A stretch of DNA of 18,815 nucleotides from Candolleomyces eurysporus (Eukaryota; Basidiomycota; Agaricomycetes; Agaricales; Psathyrellaceae). The notes under the pieces were generated by a model. It was not told the DNA's origin, did no database searches, and was given only the letters and a program-made list of their open reading frames with translations. Location: the NCBI GenBank assembly GCA_027579435.1, contig JANBPK010001160.1, positions 1 through 18,815 of the forward strand. Reading direction: 5' to 3'. Below, piece by piece: positions 1 to 8,943 of this stretch (position 1 is its first letter; each line of letters opens with the position of its first letter). Both the position numbers and the translations under genes were made by a program.

Positions 1-1878
1 GTTGGGTTGTGCAGTTGATTTTTTTTTTCCTTGGAGGCCCAATCTTGATGTCACCAAGCTCCGATATCTTGTCTATGTCTGACGCATTGTCAGAATCTTT
101 GCCATCTTGCGAAAACAGGTCTGATCCATTGTCAGAATTGTTCCTTTTGCGTTTCTCTCCTGTTTCCGACTCTTCGTTTCCATCCGTACCACCACCGGAC
201 TCTCTGTCCCTTGAATTCGCCCACGACCCATTTTTGCCCCTTCCATCCGAGGGTCCCGCCGGTTTCCCAAATCGATCGCTCCATTCAGATGGCAGTAATC
301 TTTGAGTTCAATAAACCAGNNCACCGAGTCAACGGGTACTTTGAGTTTTTTACTCGGGTGGTCAGGGCTTGATCCAGGAGTTTGAAACACCAGTGGACTT
401 GTTGTACCCTCTCCACTTTTGCAGCCAGAGTCATCCTCGTCCCCTTTTTTTGCCGGGGTTTCATTGCCAAGTTTCTTGCTGAAAACCCGGTTGTCTGAGC
501 CTCTTGAGTCAGAGTCTTGATCCAAGTCCGAGCTATCTTGGCTTGAGGTTGAGACAGTGCCTTCATCTTCTGCCACTCCTCCCCATTCATCCTCAGAAGC
601 CCATTCCTCTTCGTTGACCAATTCATCATCAGCCCATTCATCTTCCAAGTCTTCATCCAACTCTTTTTGCCCCTTCTTCCCCCCACCTGACTTTTGAATG
701 CTTTTTTGAATGGGTTTGCCTTGTCTCCATTTCTTCCTCACTGCTTTCCTCCGATTCGACATTTTTGAAGCCTGGCTTATCAGGAATGACAGGGGCCTTC
801 CGCCAGGGTTCACAAGGCACTGGCTTTTTATACCGACTTTGTTGCCAATGTGAGAACTCGAATACCACATCTTTGCCAGCTCTCTGTCTTTCCAACCAGA
901 AAATCAGAAGGGACAAACAATCGTTGATTGGCACCTTGGATGGATCCTTGAGCAATTCAACCAAGTTATCAGGCAGATATTTCGAGTGAATATACTGCTG
1001 TGGTTCTTTGATTATATTGCTCCAAGGCACCATTGGCTCCTTGGAAGTGACTGGTCCAGCAAGTCCCCAGTGCATCGAGAGGAATGTTTGGAGCATGGTT
1101 TGAAGGTATTCCTGAAGACCTGAAAACTCGGCAGGAAGCTCCCTGGACTCTGCCACCAAGTCAACATCTGGCAGGATGGGTTCACCCCACTTGTTCATGG
1201 GCAAATGCATCGTCTTCCTTGATTTTCCCATTCATCGAGTGATTCCAGCTGCTTCTTCGGCTTTCATGACCCCCCAGTTTGCGTTGACATATTCCTCCCA
1301 GATCTTCTGAACCCCACTATCTGCAATTTCTGCCTTCATTTTGGAGCTGAAAGATTGTCCATCCCCGGCCATGTTTTTTGTATAGTCCATCATACCAGCT
1401 TGAACTCCCTTGGAAGTCTTGTGTGCATAGAGGACAAAGAAAGCCGCTCCATATTGCTTTCTGCAGTCTTCAAAAAATGCAAGGGAACGTTTGGGAATTG
1501 CCTTGATTGCAGTGCTACAAACACCAGTGGCCACAGGCTGTCAGAATAAAAGCCCGGTGGAATCCATTTTCGGACCGCCTTGTCAATTCTTTCCTGCATG
1601 AATGTGTCCACCTCCTCCAGATTGTGCTGTACACAATATCCTTCAATTATTTTGGTGACTGTTGTGGATAGAAGTCGGGCACACAGAGGAAGAGGGGCGT
1701 CTTTGTACCGTTGGCGTGCATTGTTGCAAATTTTTAGGTCGCTTTTGGTGAGGCGGTACTTTGAATTCAGCTTCTTCCAACAGGAAAGCCAACTTGCTCT
1801 AGCCTTGGCCTCCCTGTTCGATCTTTTCTTCTTCCTTTGAGGCTCGGTAGCTGCAGCAGACGATTTGGTGACTGCCAT
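1..1878 (-). CDS. Hypothetical basidiomycete protein, frame-broken and partial at the left edge
   Basis: I cannot assign a function. The start is the ATG at 1876-1878, followed by a Lys/Arg-rich leader. The protein-like sequence then passes through three frames. The first change falls at a T6 run (about 1472-1477, read on the minus strand), where one extra T would join VPLHF to FEDCRKQYGAAFF. An in-frame TGA sits at 1232-1234, immediately before MGKSRKTMHLP and NKWGEPILPD. Another change falls in the A6/G6 runs at 670-715, after which the frame becomes strongly acidic (EDEWADDEL, SSDLDQDSDS). A last change near 290-315 leads into a Ser/Asp-rich tail ending GPPRKKK at the edge. Homopolymer errors explain most breaks; the TGA is not at a homopolymer. 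From memory, similar proteins with a KWGEPILP-type motif occur in KDZ-rich agaricomycete genomes, but this is unverified. It lies head-to-head with the KDZ gene. Confidence 0.5.
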
Positions 1879-2246
1879 GGTTGCAATATGCTGGTGGTAG
1901 CAAGCAAAAAGTGGGATGNTTTTTTTCTGGGTTTTGTTTATTTGTTTGTTCAATCCAACCAAGGGGCAATCATTAGGCCAAGAGACATGATCTCAACAAT
2001 CCACCAGAAAAGCAATAGCATTCTGCACTCCCCATGTGCTCTGTACCTTATTGTGAAATCACCGGACCCAAAGCTCCNAATCAAAGCCTCAGCATCCNAG
2101 CTATTTGATTGGTGTTTTTGGTTGTGCAATAACCCCGGCANAGCTGGCTAGATTNGTGCCCNATCAATATTGGATGACATCATTCGAGACTTGGTATAAG
2201 TTGAGGATAAGCATTTATTGCTCTCNTTTTTTCATTCCTACCTCCC
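1879..2246. promoter_or_regulatory. Divergent intergenic region between the left hypothetical gene and the KDZ gene
   Basis: These 368 bp separate two ATGs that point away from each other, so both promoters should lie here. I see no clear TATA box or named operator. The stretch holds seven N's (two beside T-runs), which limits motif reading. Open frames crossing it have no protein-like composition. The regulatory role is inferred from position only. Confidence 0.35.
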
Positions 2247-5200
2247 ATGAAGCAATCAAGGAAGAAGATTGGCAAGAAAAGCCTGAAGATTTTTGATGTT
2301 GCATCCAACGGGCGGGGTGGATCAAAGCTCTTCCAGAAGACATACACACCTGCAAGTCCTCCAAAGAATCCAACCTTACGATCATCCGAATCACCTCCCA
2401 AGAGCAAGAGGCAGAGAACAGATGATGTGAATGACTTTGGAGGCCAGGAGTATGATTTCTTTCAGGAGGACCCTGACCTTGACCCTTGGCAAACCAAGAT
2501 AAGCAGCACTTTTGGATTCATTCTGGGTTGGATAACTAAATTCTGCAGACACAAAGGGACTACCTTGAAGAATTTGTTCAGCAACATCGACAGCGTTTTG
2601 TTGACAGGGTTGTGTCTCGGGCAGCACCTGTAGATGGACGGACATGCAGTGTGTGTGGGGAGGAAAATGGCCCATGGCGTTGTATGGATTGTATGGGTTC
2701 CCCCTCATTCTGCAGGGAATGTTGTGCTAAACAGCATGCTGCCAACCCTTTCCATCGTGTTATGAGTTGGCAAGGGACCCATTACTCTCCAGACTGGCTT
2801 TGGGCAACAGGTGTGCGTATCCATTTGGGTCATGGTGGTATTCCATGTCCTCTTGCAAAGGAGGGCACTGGGGACACTGCATTTGCTCAGGCGCAGATAC
2901 GCAACTTCACATACAATGCAGAACCACTGGGGAAGCAACTTGAAGGTGATACTGTGGTCACAATTGTTCATACAAATGGGATCCACCATTTACCAGTTGC
3001 TCTTTGTCAATGTCCTGGCCGGGAGGACAAAGTGCTGGACGACTACCTTGACCTTGGACTGTTCCCTGCTTCATTCCAATCTGTTCAATCAGCATTTACA
3101 TTTGCAGTTCTCGATGACAATATGCTGGCCTACTTGGAATGCCACACAACCTCATACCAATATTACCAGAAGCTGCGTCGTTTGACCAACCCCGCCTTCC
3201 CTGACTCAGTGCCAGTATGTGGTTCACCTCAAAAGACCTTATGTTAATCCACTCACCTTATTCTACACCCCTAGAATCGCTATGCAGAGCTACATCGAGT
3301 CAAGCGCCAATGGCAGAATGTCAAGGAGATTATCGAGTTTGGATTTGCCCACAATGGCAAGCAACCAGGAGAAGGGGATCTTGCTTACTTCTGTGCTGGG
3401 TGTCCTCAACCTGGAATTAACCTACCTGAAGACTGGAAAAACGACCTGGAGAAATGGAAATATCATCGCTCTCACTGTGGAGATGGCTGCTTTTCGCAAG
3501 TTCACCAAGAGCCACTTACAGAGGAAAACGATATTTGGCTCAAGTCTGGTGAAGGCTTCATGACAGAGAAATCAAGATATGCTGAACATTTGGCTTCTGC
3601 TGAAGAGCGCAAGGATGTGAGTCAAAACAAATCCACTCCGCATGCCCACTCACAACCCGGCGACCACGCTTTATAGCCGATTACTTGTCACGAGCATCGA
3701 GCTTTGAAGGATAGAAGCAGAATTCACAAGGGATGTGATGTGACGGGGATATGCTCCGTGGCATGCATGCGCCATGGAGCCTTCATGCCAACGGCGCAGG
3801 TTGACATGCAAAAGGGAGAAAGGTGGGAGATAGCCCCACCGAGTTTTTTNACCCATGCAAACTAACAATTATAGGCAAATGAACATGGACTATGCTACGT
3901 CCAAGGCTTGGAGTTACCAGGATATAACGGAAGCCGAGTTTCTGATCTGGGGCTACGACGTCAACTGTCAATATCAACCTCATCATAAAGAGAGGGTTGC
4001 GGCAAGTGAATTCCTCTCTCTTCCAGAGGGGCTGGAGGACAAAATCTACTATGCAATTGGGACCTGGCATGTGCATGGTCACAAAAACAAATGCTACCCA
4101 CGACACGCAACAAGTTTCATCAGGGGTGCTGGGGTCAAATCTGCCGAGATTCTAGAAGCCCGGTGGTCGGAGCTCAATCACGCTGCACCTTCCCTGCGAT
4201 ATATGACTTTGGCCCACCGTGCAGAGATGTTGGATGCACTCTTGAACGACATGAATTGGAAGACTATGGTCAATCTTTGTGAGCCACCAATGTTTTTGAT
4301 TGGACCAGGTAGCTAATTTTCATTCAGCGGGTTATATCTCGAAATCATATGATAAGGCACTCGAAGAAAGGGAAGACGCCTGGGAAGAGTTTGAAAAACT
4401 TGACTCTACCACATCTGATGAACAAAGAACCAAATGGGCATCTCAAGAGGCACAGGCGCATGCAAACCGTCTCCACAATGTAAAAGCAATGGACATTTAC
4501 TTGTCCAAGCTCGAAGGGGGTGGGTTGTTTTTGCTAGGCTTCTCACCGGGCTTTTTGTTCATCTGATTGCCAGCCCCCCCNTCGAGCCCAACTTGAGCTT
4601 GAGAGAATGGAACAAGAGCAAAACGCCGGAAACAACGTGGGTCTCACAGCCTGGATTGTTGAAGGCATCGAAATTCAACAACAGCAACTTCGGATTCAAG
4701 AAGAAATCACTCATCACGCCAACCCGACGACCGCCCAGGAGATCAAGGTTGCAAAAATGAAAGAAAAGCTGATCAAGCGATTTGAAAATCTCATGAATAC
4801 AGCAGAGTATCAGTTCCCTAATGTGGATTTCAACGAGCTTGTGTACAGGCCAAGTCCCTGGTCCAAAGGCAAAAAATCCGATTCCGACGACGGAGTGGTA
4901 ACACGGCACATTCCTCTACCATCCCAGGTGAACTCGAGCACCTCGATTCCCAAGGCCTACCGGGATGCCAAAGATACTGAGATCATTCTTCGCATGGGAG
5001 AGGCAAATGATGCGCTCCAAGCAATACGAGCAGAAATCGGCTACAAATCCTATGTCTACAGAGCTCAAATCAGGCCGTACAAAGGCAAAAACCGGCGAAC
5101 CAGAGGATGGGACAACATCAAACGTTCCGACCGAGAACTCAAATTCCACCAGAAGGCCTACACTAATGCCTTGGCTGCCCTCAGGATACTCGGAGCAAGT

Positions 5201-5673
5201 GCCGAAGTTCTTGCACAGTACAAGGACATCACGAAGGAGGATCTGAAGACTGTAACAGCGGTGAGCGAGCCCAATGCCCGGGGTCAGAGCAAGGAAAAGT
5301 TGACTTGGTTTTGGGGTCTCGATGTGGCAGGTGACAGTGATGGAAGTGAACACCTTGAAGAATGTAAGTGATTGCCAAAGCCCGGTAACCCCAATCTCAC
5401 CGAGGATTAGTATACCGAATTAGCTGGCTCTGTGCCAAATCCCGGAAGGAACGATGGGAGGAAGAATGTGTGCTTCTCAAGAGCGAGATGGGGTGGACCG
5501 TCAACTACTACAAACACAAATCGACAGAATGGACCCAGCTTGCATTGGGTAGCCAGAGTGACAAGCAGCACTTGGCGTTTGCTCAGAGCGAGCTTTGGAG
5601 ATTTCTGCATGATCGTGCCAAATCGGAATTTGACTTGTACCTGCGCAGTGGAATATCTGTCGACTATCTATAG
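2247..5673 (+). CDS. KDZ-superfamily transposase with CxC2 cysteine cluster
   Basis: A DDE-type DNA transposase of the Kyakuja-Dileera-Zisupton class, acting in the nucleus on its own element. Exons by reading: 2247-2498, 2549-3214, 3275-3616, 3677-3822, 3875-4278, 4328-4519, 4574-5363, 5411-5673, about 1017 residues, near the usual family size. The CxC2 cluster spans about residues 115-185 (TCSVCG, RCMDC, FCRECC, PFHR, LGHGGIPCP). The core keeps candidate catalytic residues: D376 in CGDGCFS, D497 in WGYDVNCQY, E563 in EARWSELN, plus CPQPGINLPEDW and the HVHGH motif. The C-terminus is helical and charged. Introns are 47-60 nt and join in frame. Two blemishes: the first donor reads AT instead of GT, and an N at 4581 after a C7 run breaks frame unless it is deleted. 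The gene looks recently functional. KDZ family assignment is strong; activity is inference. Confidence 0.93.
2499..2548 (+). other. KDZ intron 1 with AT in place of the GT donor
   Basis: The sequence CCAAG|ATAAGC ... ACTAAATTCTGCAG|ACACAA has a good branch site and acceptor. Removing these 50 nt joins PWQTK to TQRDYLEEF in phase 0. A G-to-A change would turn a canonical GTAAGC donor into ATAAGC. If unspliced, the frame ends at 2633, before the CxC2 domain. Confidence 0.7.
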
Positions 5674-5727
5674 AAGGCTGTTGCATCCTCAGGAATTGTA
5701 ATTGCATATCATACCAAATGGTCGAGG

Positions 5728-5898
5728 TAGATGTAGCTCATCTACCTTAATCCACCGATGTTTCCCTAGCCACCGATGTTCTCCCAACCACCGATGTTTT
5801 CCCAGCTACCGATATTCCCCAATGACCGATGTTTTACAACCCTTAGATATTGCCCAAGGCATTTTGATTTAGATCTAATGGTCTGCTGATATTTTACC
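5728..5898 (+). repeat. Left arm of a long degenerate inverted repeat
   Basis: Four blocks recur in the same order, as reverse complement, at 12319-12458. They are TAGATGTAGCTC (5728-5739), ATCCACCGATGTT (5750-5762), ATTGCCCAAGGCATTTTG (5849-5866) and a block ending TTTTACC (5874-5898). The spacing differs mainly because this arm has about three more units of the 18 bp tandem repeat. Alignment was by eye. Confidence 0.6.
5752..5858 (+). repeat. 18 bp tandem repeat, about six units
   Basis: Units start at 5752, 5770, 5788, 5806, 5824 and 5841, with consensus CCACCGATGTTYYCCCAR. The last three units are degenerate. The array begins 78 bp after the transposase stop codon. The core also occurs, inverted, several times between 12.0 and 12.6 kb. 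Confidence 0.85.
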
Positions 5899-5937
5899 AT
5901 TCACCGGTGATATCGCCAAGTGGTGTGCATAAAAAAN

Positions 5938-5982
5938 TCGGTGCATTGAAAATCGGTGCATTAGAAATCGGTAAATCAAACT
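5938..5982 (+). repeat. 15 bp tandem repeat, three units
   Basis: Units at 5938, 5953 and 5968 share TCGGTGCATT followed by an A-rich spacer; the third is diverged. TCGGTG is the reverse complement of the CACCGA core found just upstream, so the two arrays may share an origin. An N follows an A6 run directly before the first unit. Confidence 0.7.
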
Positions 5983-5983
5983 A

Positions 5984-7755
5984 CTACTCTGCCCTCTCTG
6001 AAATCTGCTGCTCGATGACACCAAGCTCTGCATCTACAATGGAAGTCAACTGAACATAGAGCGCAAGGTGGCGGCTCAGCGTCTCGTAATGATCAAGGGC
6101 GGGCTGCAAATCTCCTGGAATCACCGGGCACAAAGAAATTCTAGTATATAATGAGTCTGAGATCAAGCATATATCAGTAGACATACCTCACTCGATAGGT
6201 TCACTAAACTCGATGGCCTCTACCCCTGATTCCGAGGAGGGTCTCGAGCCCACATCGAAGTCCTCATCCTTCAGGGAAGACTCGAAGAAACTTCCCCTGG
6301 AGGAAGGCTGGCTGGGAGAGCCCACATCAAAGTCTTCGTCCTTCAGGGAAGATTCCTCCAACTCGATGCTTGCTGCCGAAGGTCGACTATCCGAGCCAAC
6401 GTCGTCTTCGTTGTTCAGAGATGATTCCTCGACAACACTGGCCGCCGAGGAAGGTCGACTGTCTGAGGCGATGTCGAAGTCTTCGTCATTCAAGGATGAT
6501 TCCTCGACACTTGCCGCTGAGGAAGGTCGACTGTCTGAGGCAACGTCGAAGTCTTCGTCCTTCAAGGATGGTTCCTCGACACTTGCCACCGAGGAAGGTC
6601 GACTGTCCAAGGCAACGTCAAAGTCTTCATCCTTCAAGGATGATTCCTCAACACCGGCCGCCGAGGAAGGTCGACTATCTCGGCCGATGTCAAAATCTTC
6701 ATCCGTTGATTCCTCCTGCTGAACACTTGCCACCGAGGAACGTTGACTATCCGAGGCGACATCGAAGTCTTCGTCTTTCAAGGACAATTTCCCATCTGAG
6801 CCGAGGTCGAAATCTTTGTCCTGCAGGGAAGATCGGCCACTGGAGCCTCTGCCATGAGAGCCAACATNGGAATGATTCGATGGGTNGATATATTGCGTNG
6901 GGGAGCNCCGGCCGCCGGTGTGCAGCCTGCTGTCCCCNATATCTTCGGCCATCGGGGAACCAGCACGATCGGAATCTACATCGAAATCCGAGTCTCGGAG
7001 GGAATTTCGCCCATTCNATTCTGGAGAGGGGCTACNAGCNACGTNGAGTGGTGGTTGAGTGGGGGTGTTTGCCATAGCAGACGTGTCCGTTTCTTTGAGA
7101 TCACCAGTNGCAGAATTGGACAAGACNNNATATGCAAAGGATGGTGGATACCTNGAGGCAGTCGNGCAAAGCTCGGTAGGGCGCTTGTGAACCAGAGATG
7201 GGGGAGGGGAGTAGAGATCCGGAAAGTGAGGAGGGAAAGAACTAGGGCTAGCCCGCCATGAAGGTGGGGGCATTTCGAAGCTAGGGCTTCTTGTGAAACT
7301 GGATGGATCAAAGCCACCTGGCTTGGTTGATGATCCTGGCTGGTGAATCGAGAAATCACCAAGTTTCAAGCTTAAATCTGATAACTCTATGGGCCGGGTT
7401 CAAGTTAGGTCAAAAAGAGATTTTCAGTCATACCTGCTTGGGCGAGGCATCTTTCGCACCGGGCTTGTCTAGGGAAGGGAATATCAGGACCTGATGATAA
7501 AGCTGAGGTCAACTGAATCCTACCCAGCTGAGAGAGAAGATGAAATTTTGGTGTTTTCAGATTTCCAGTGGCAGGGCTATCAGTGGTATTCGCTACAAAG
7601 ATGCTTAGGTCGCTGGAAATTGGGGTCAAGACAAATACATATGGGAGTTGGTGGCTGACGAATGGACAATCCGCCAAGTCCCGCGGCTCATGGAAGTGTT
7701 GGAGTCGGCTACAATGAATATTTTGTAAGAATGAGCCGGATGATAGACGTGGCAT
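5984..7755 (-). CDS. Hypothetical protein with about ten Ser/Asp-rich internal repeats
   Basis: Function not recognised. Read on the minus strand, exon 1 runs 7755-7434, exon 2 7377-6192 and exon 3 6140-5984, joined by canonical introns of 56 nt (GTATGA...TTATCAG) and 51 nt (GTGAGG...TACTAG). Phases agree and give about 554 residues. The N-terminal 110 residues are mixed; a Pro/Ser-rich segment follows; then come about ten repeats of the form SSLKDEDFDVASDSRPSSAA. The tail (about 55 residues, starting CPVIPGDLQPALDHYETLS) looks helical. Repeated Ser with following acidic residues would suit casein-kinase-2 phosphorylation, which is inference. No signal peptide or membrane segment is seen. The ATG at 7755 is the chosen start, but the frame is open upstream to about 7840. 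It could therefore be the 3' part of one gene with its neighbour, whose stop is only 46 bp away. Confidence 0.65.
6195..6841 (-). repeat. Coding tandem repeat, DEDFDV units
   Basis: Within exon 2 of the Ser/Asp-rich gene, about ten units of 60-75 nt each encode a DEDFDV-type core followed by SDSRPSSAAS or a variant. Units differ in core (DEDFDI, DKDFDL, NEDDV) and in spacer length, all by multiples of three, so the repeat has diverged under frame constraint. A solitary related unit (RDSDFDVDSD) lies upstream near 6985-7005. Confidence 0.9.
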
Positions 7756-7801
7756 TATAAACCTGTGGTAGGAGGGGTGCTGATGGTTGTGCCGGGGTTG
7801 T

Positions 7802-8755
7802 CTATCCCTTGCATTCTCCGGTTTGCATAGGTTCGAAGGTTGTCACAGCGAGTGTTCCTTGCAATGTTTTGACCTGGGCTAAGGGAATGTTCAGCAGGGG
7901 TCAGTGTCCCACCGGTGTTATCCTCGCAGTCGTGCCCGTCGTGTCCGGCAGTTCCACCATGAGCATAGCCGATGTTTCCTGCTAACAACTAAATAAAATA
8001 CCATGATATGAGATAGGTATACACACCTGAGGATCTGCTGATGTTTTGATCATCGGTGGCTGGATGACAAGTGGGTTAACTCGCTAGAAACGAGATGGAA
8101 AGACAAACCTCTGGCAGAAACCCTGGTGGGTATGTCATCATCAGTCGCTCCAGGATACTTGCAGAGAACTAGAGAGATTAAGCTTCACAGACCAATGAGA
8201 TAGGCAAAAAGACTTGCACTCTCTTGGTGGCATAGAGGGAGACCATGGGATATCTGAGGCACTGCCAGTAAAAGTGGTGGGATGCATATCCTGAAACATC
8301 GGCCGATTATGCACCCAATCCCTGGTAGCCGGGTTTCGAGTCTCCAGCCAGTGTTGATGGTTAACCNAAAGGCGCCTGATCGCTCGCTGCCAAAGTTGAG
8401 ATGGATGAATCTCNGGGGTCACATTGCCAGTCAGCACCAGCTTTGGTTGCCGATCTGCTGTAATGTCGTCCACCTCGATCGGAAATTCAGTGTTCATCAT
8501 CGGTGCTTGGATGCTGGTGTTCTGGGCAAGGGTTTCATAAGAAGTATCTATCTCAAAATTAGCTAGCTTTTCAGGCCTCAGGACTGGCTAATCGGACATA
8601 TGGAGATTAGTGATATCCACTGGTAGCAAAGTTGCTGGAGAGATGTTGTAAGCAGAAATGTCGTAAATGTCATTGATCATCACATGAACTTGATAAGGAA
8701 AAAACATACGGCTCGCAGCCAGACTTGTAAGTGGAGAGTTGAATGTGTCGCTCAT
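7802..8755 (-). CDS. Hypothetical protein, small multi-exon gene
   Basis: Function not recognised. Proposed exons on the minus strand: 8755-8710, 8583-8220, 8157-8109, 8059-8027, 7981-7913, 7873-7802, about 210 residues. Joins are in phase: MPPR to DILERLMMTYPPGFLPE, then PPMIKTSADPQ, then ETSAMLMVELPD, then VKTLQGTLAVTTFEP, ending at a TAG. The central exon is the firmest (FPIEVDDITADRQPKLVLTG). Intron 1 as drawn is 126 nt, longer than the others, and is open except for one in-frame TAG at 8588-8590. A shorter 33 nt intron or a real amber codon are alternatives. Intron 5 is only 39 nt. It is divergent from the Lys/Pro-rich gene (ATGs 188 bp apart) and lies 46 bp upstream of the Ser/Asp-repeat gene on the same strand. 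A single fused gene is possible. Confidence 0.5.
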
Positions 8756-8943
8756 GATGGTGGTCAAGTATTAAGGAGGTAGAACACTGGCTACACTGAG
8801 GTTATAAGTTTTTCCAGCATCATGTGATTTAGGCAGCTGAACTTGAATCTTAATAAAATTTGTAAATCGCGCTTCGATGGGAAAACACATCTTGTCTCTC
8901 TTCTTTCATCATCAAACTTGCCAGCGAAATTGTCCCTCAAACA
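8756..8943. promoter_or_regulatory. Divergent promoter region
   Basis: These 188 bp lie between two start codons pointing outward. They contain an AT-rich block (TTAATAAAATTTGTAAAT, about 8849) and a pyrimidine-rich tract (CTTGTCTCTCTTCTTTC, about 8891) upstream of the + strand ATG, which has the context CAAACAATGG. CT-rich tracts before the start are common in fungal promoters. The role is inferred from layout. Confidence 0.45.

Noticed and set aside
2499..2548. U12-type AT-AC intron
   Set aside because: The intron ends in CAG, not AC, and the donor ATAAGC does not match the U12 ATATCC consensus. A mutated or misread GT donor fits better.
1..5673. TET/JBP dioxygenase partner of the KDZ element
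   Set aside because: Some basidiomycete KDZ elements carry TET/JBP genes, so I looked for one, but no HxD...H dioxygenase pattern is visible in any frame here.
6213..6722. Open frame on the plus strand with Ser/Leu repeats
   Set aside because: It is the antisense shadow of the DEDFDV repeat region. The minus-strand gene has consistent intron phases and a more natural composition.
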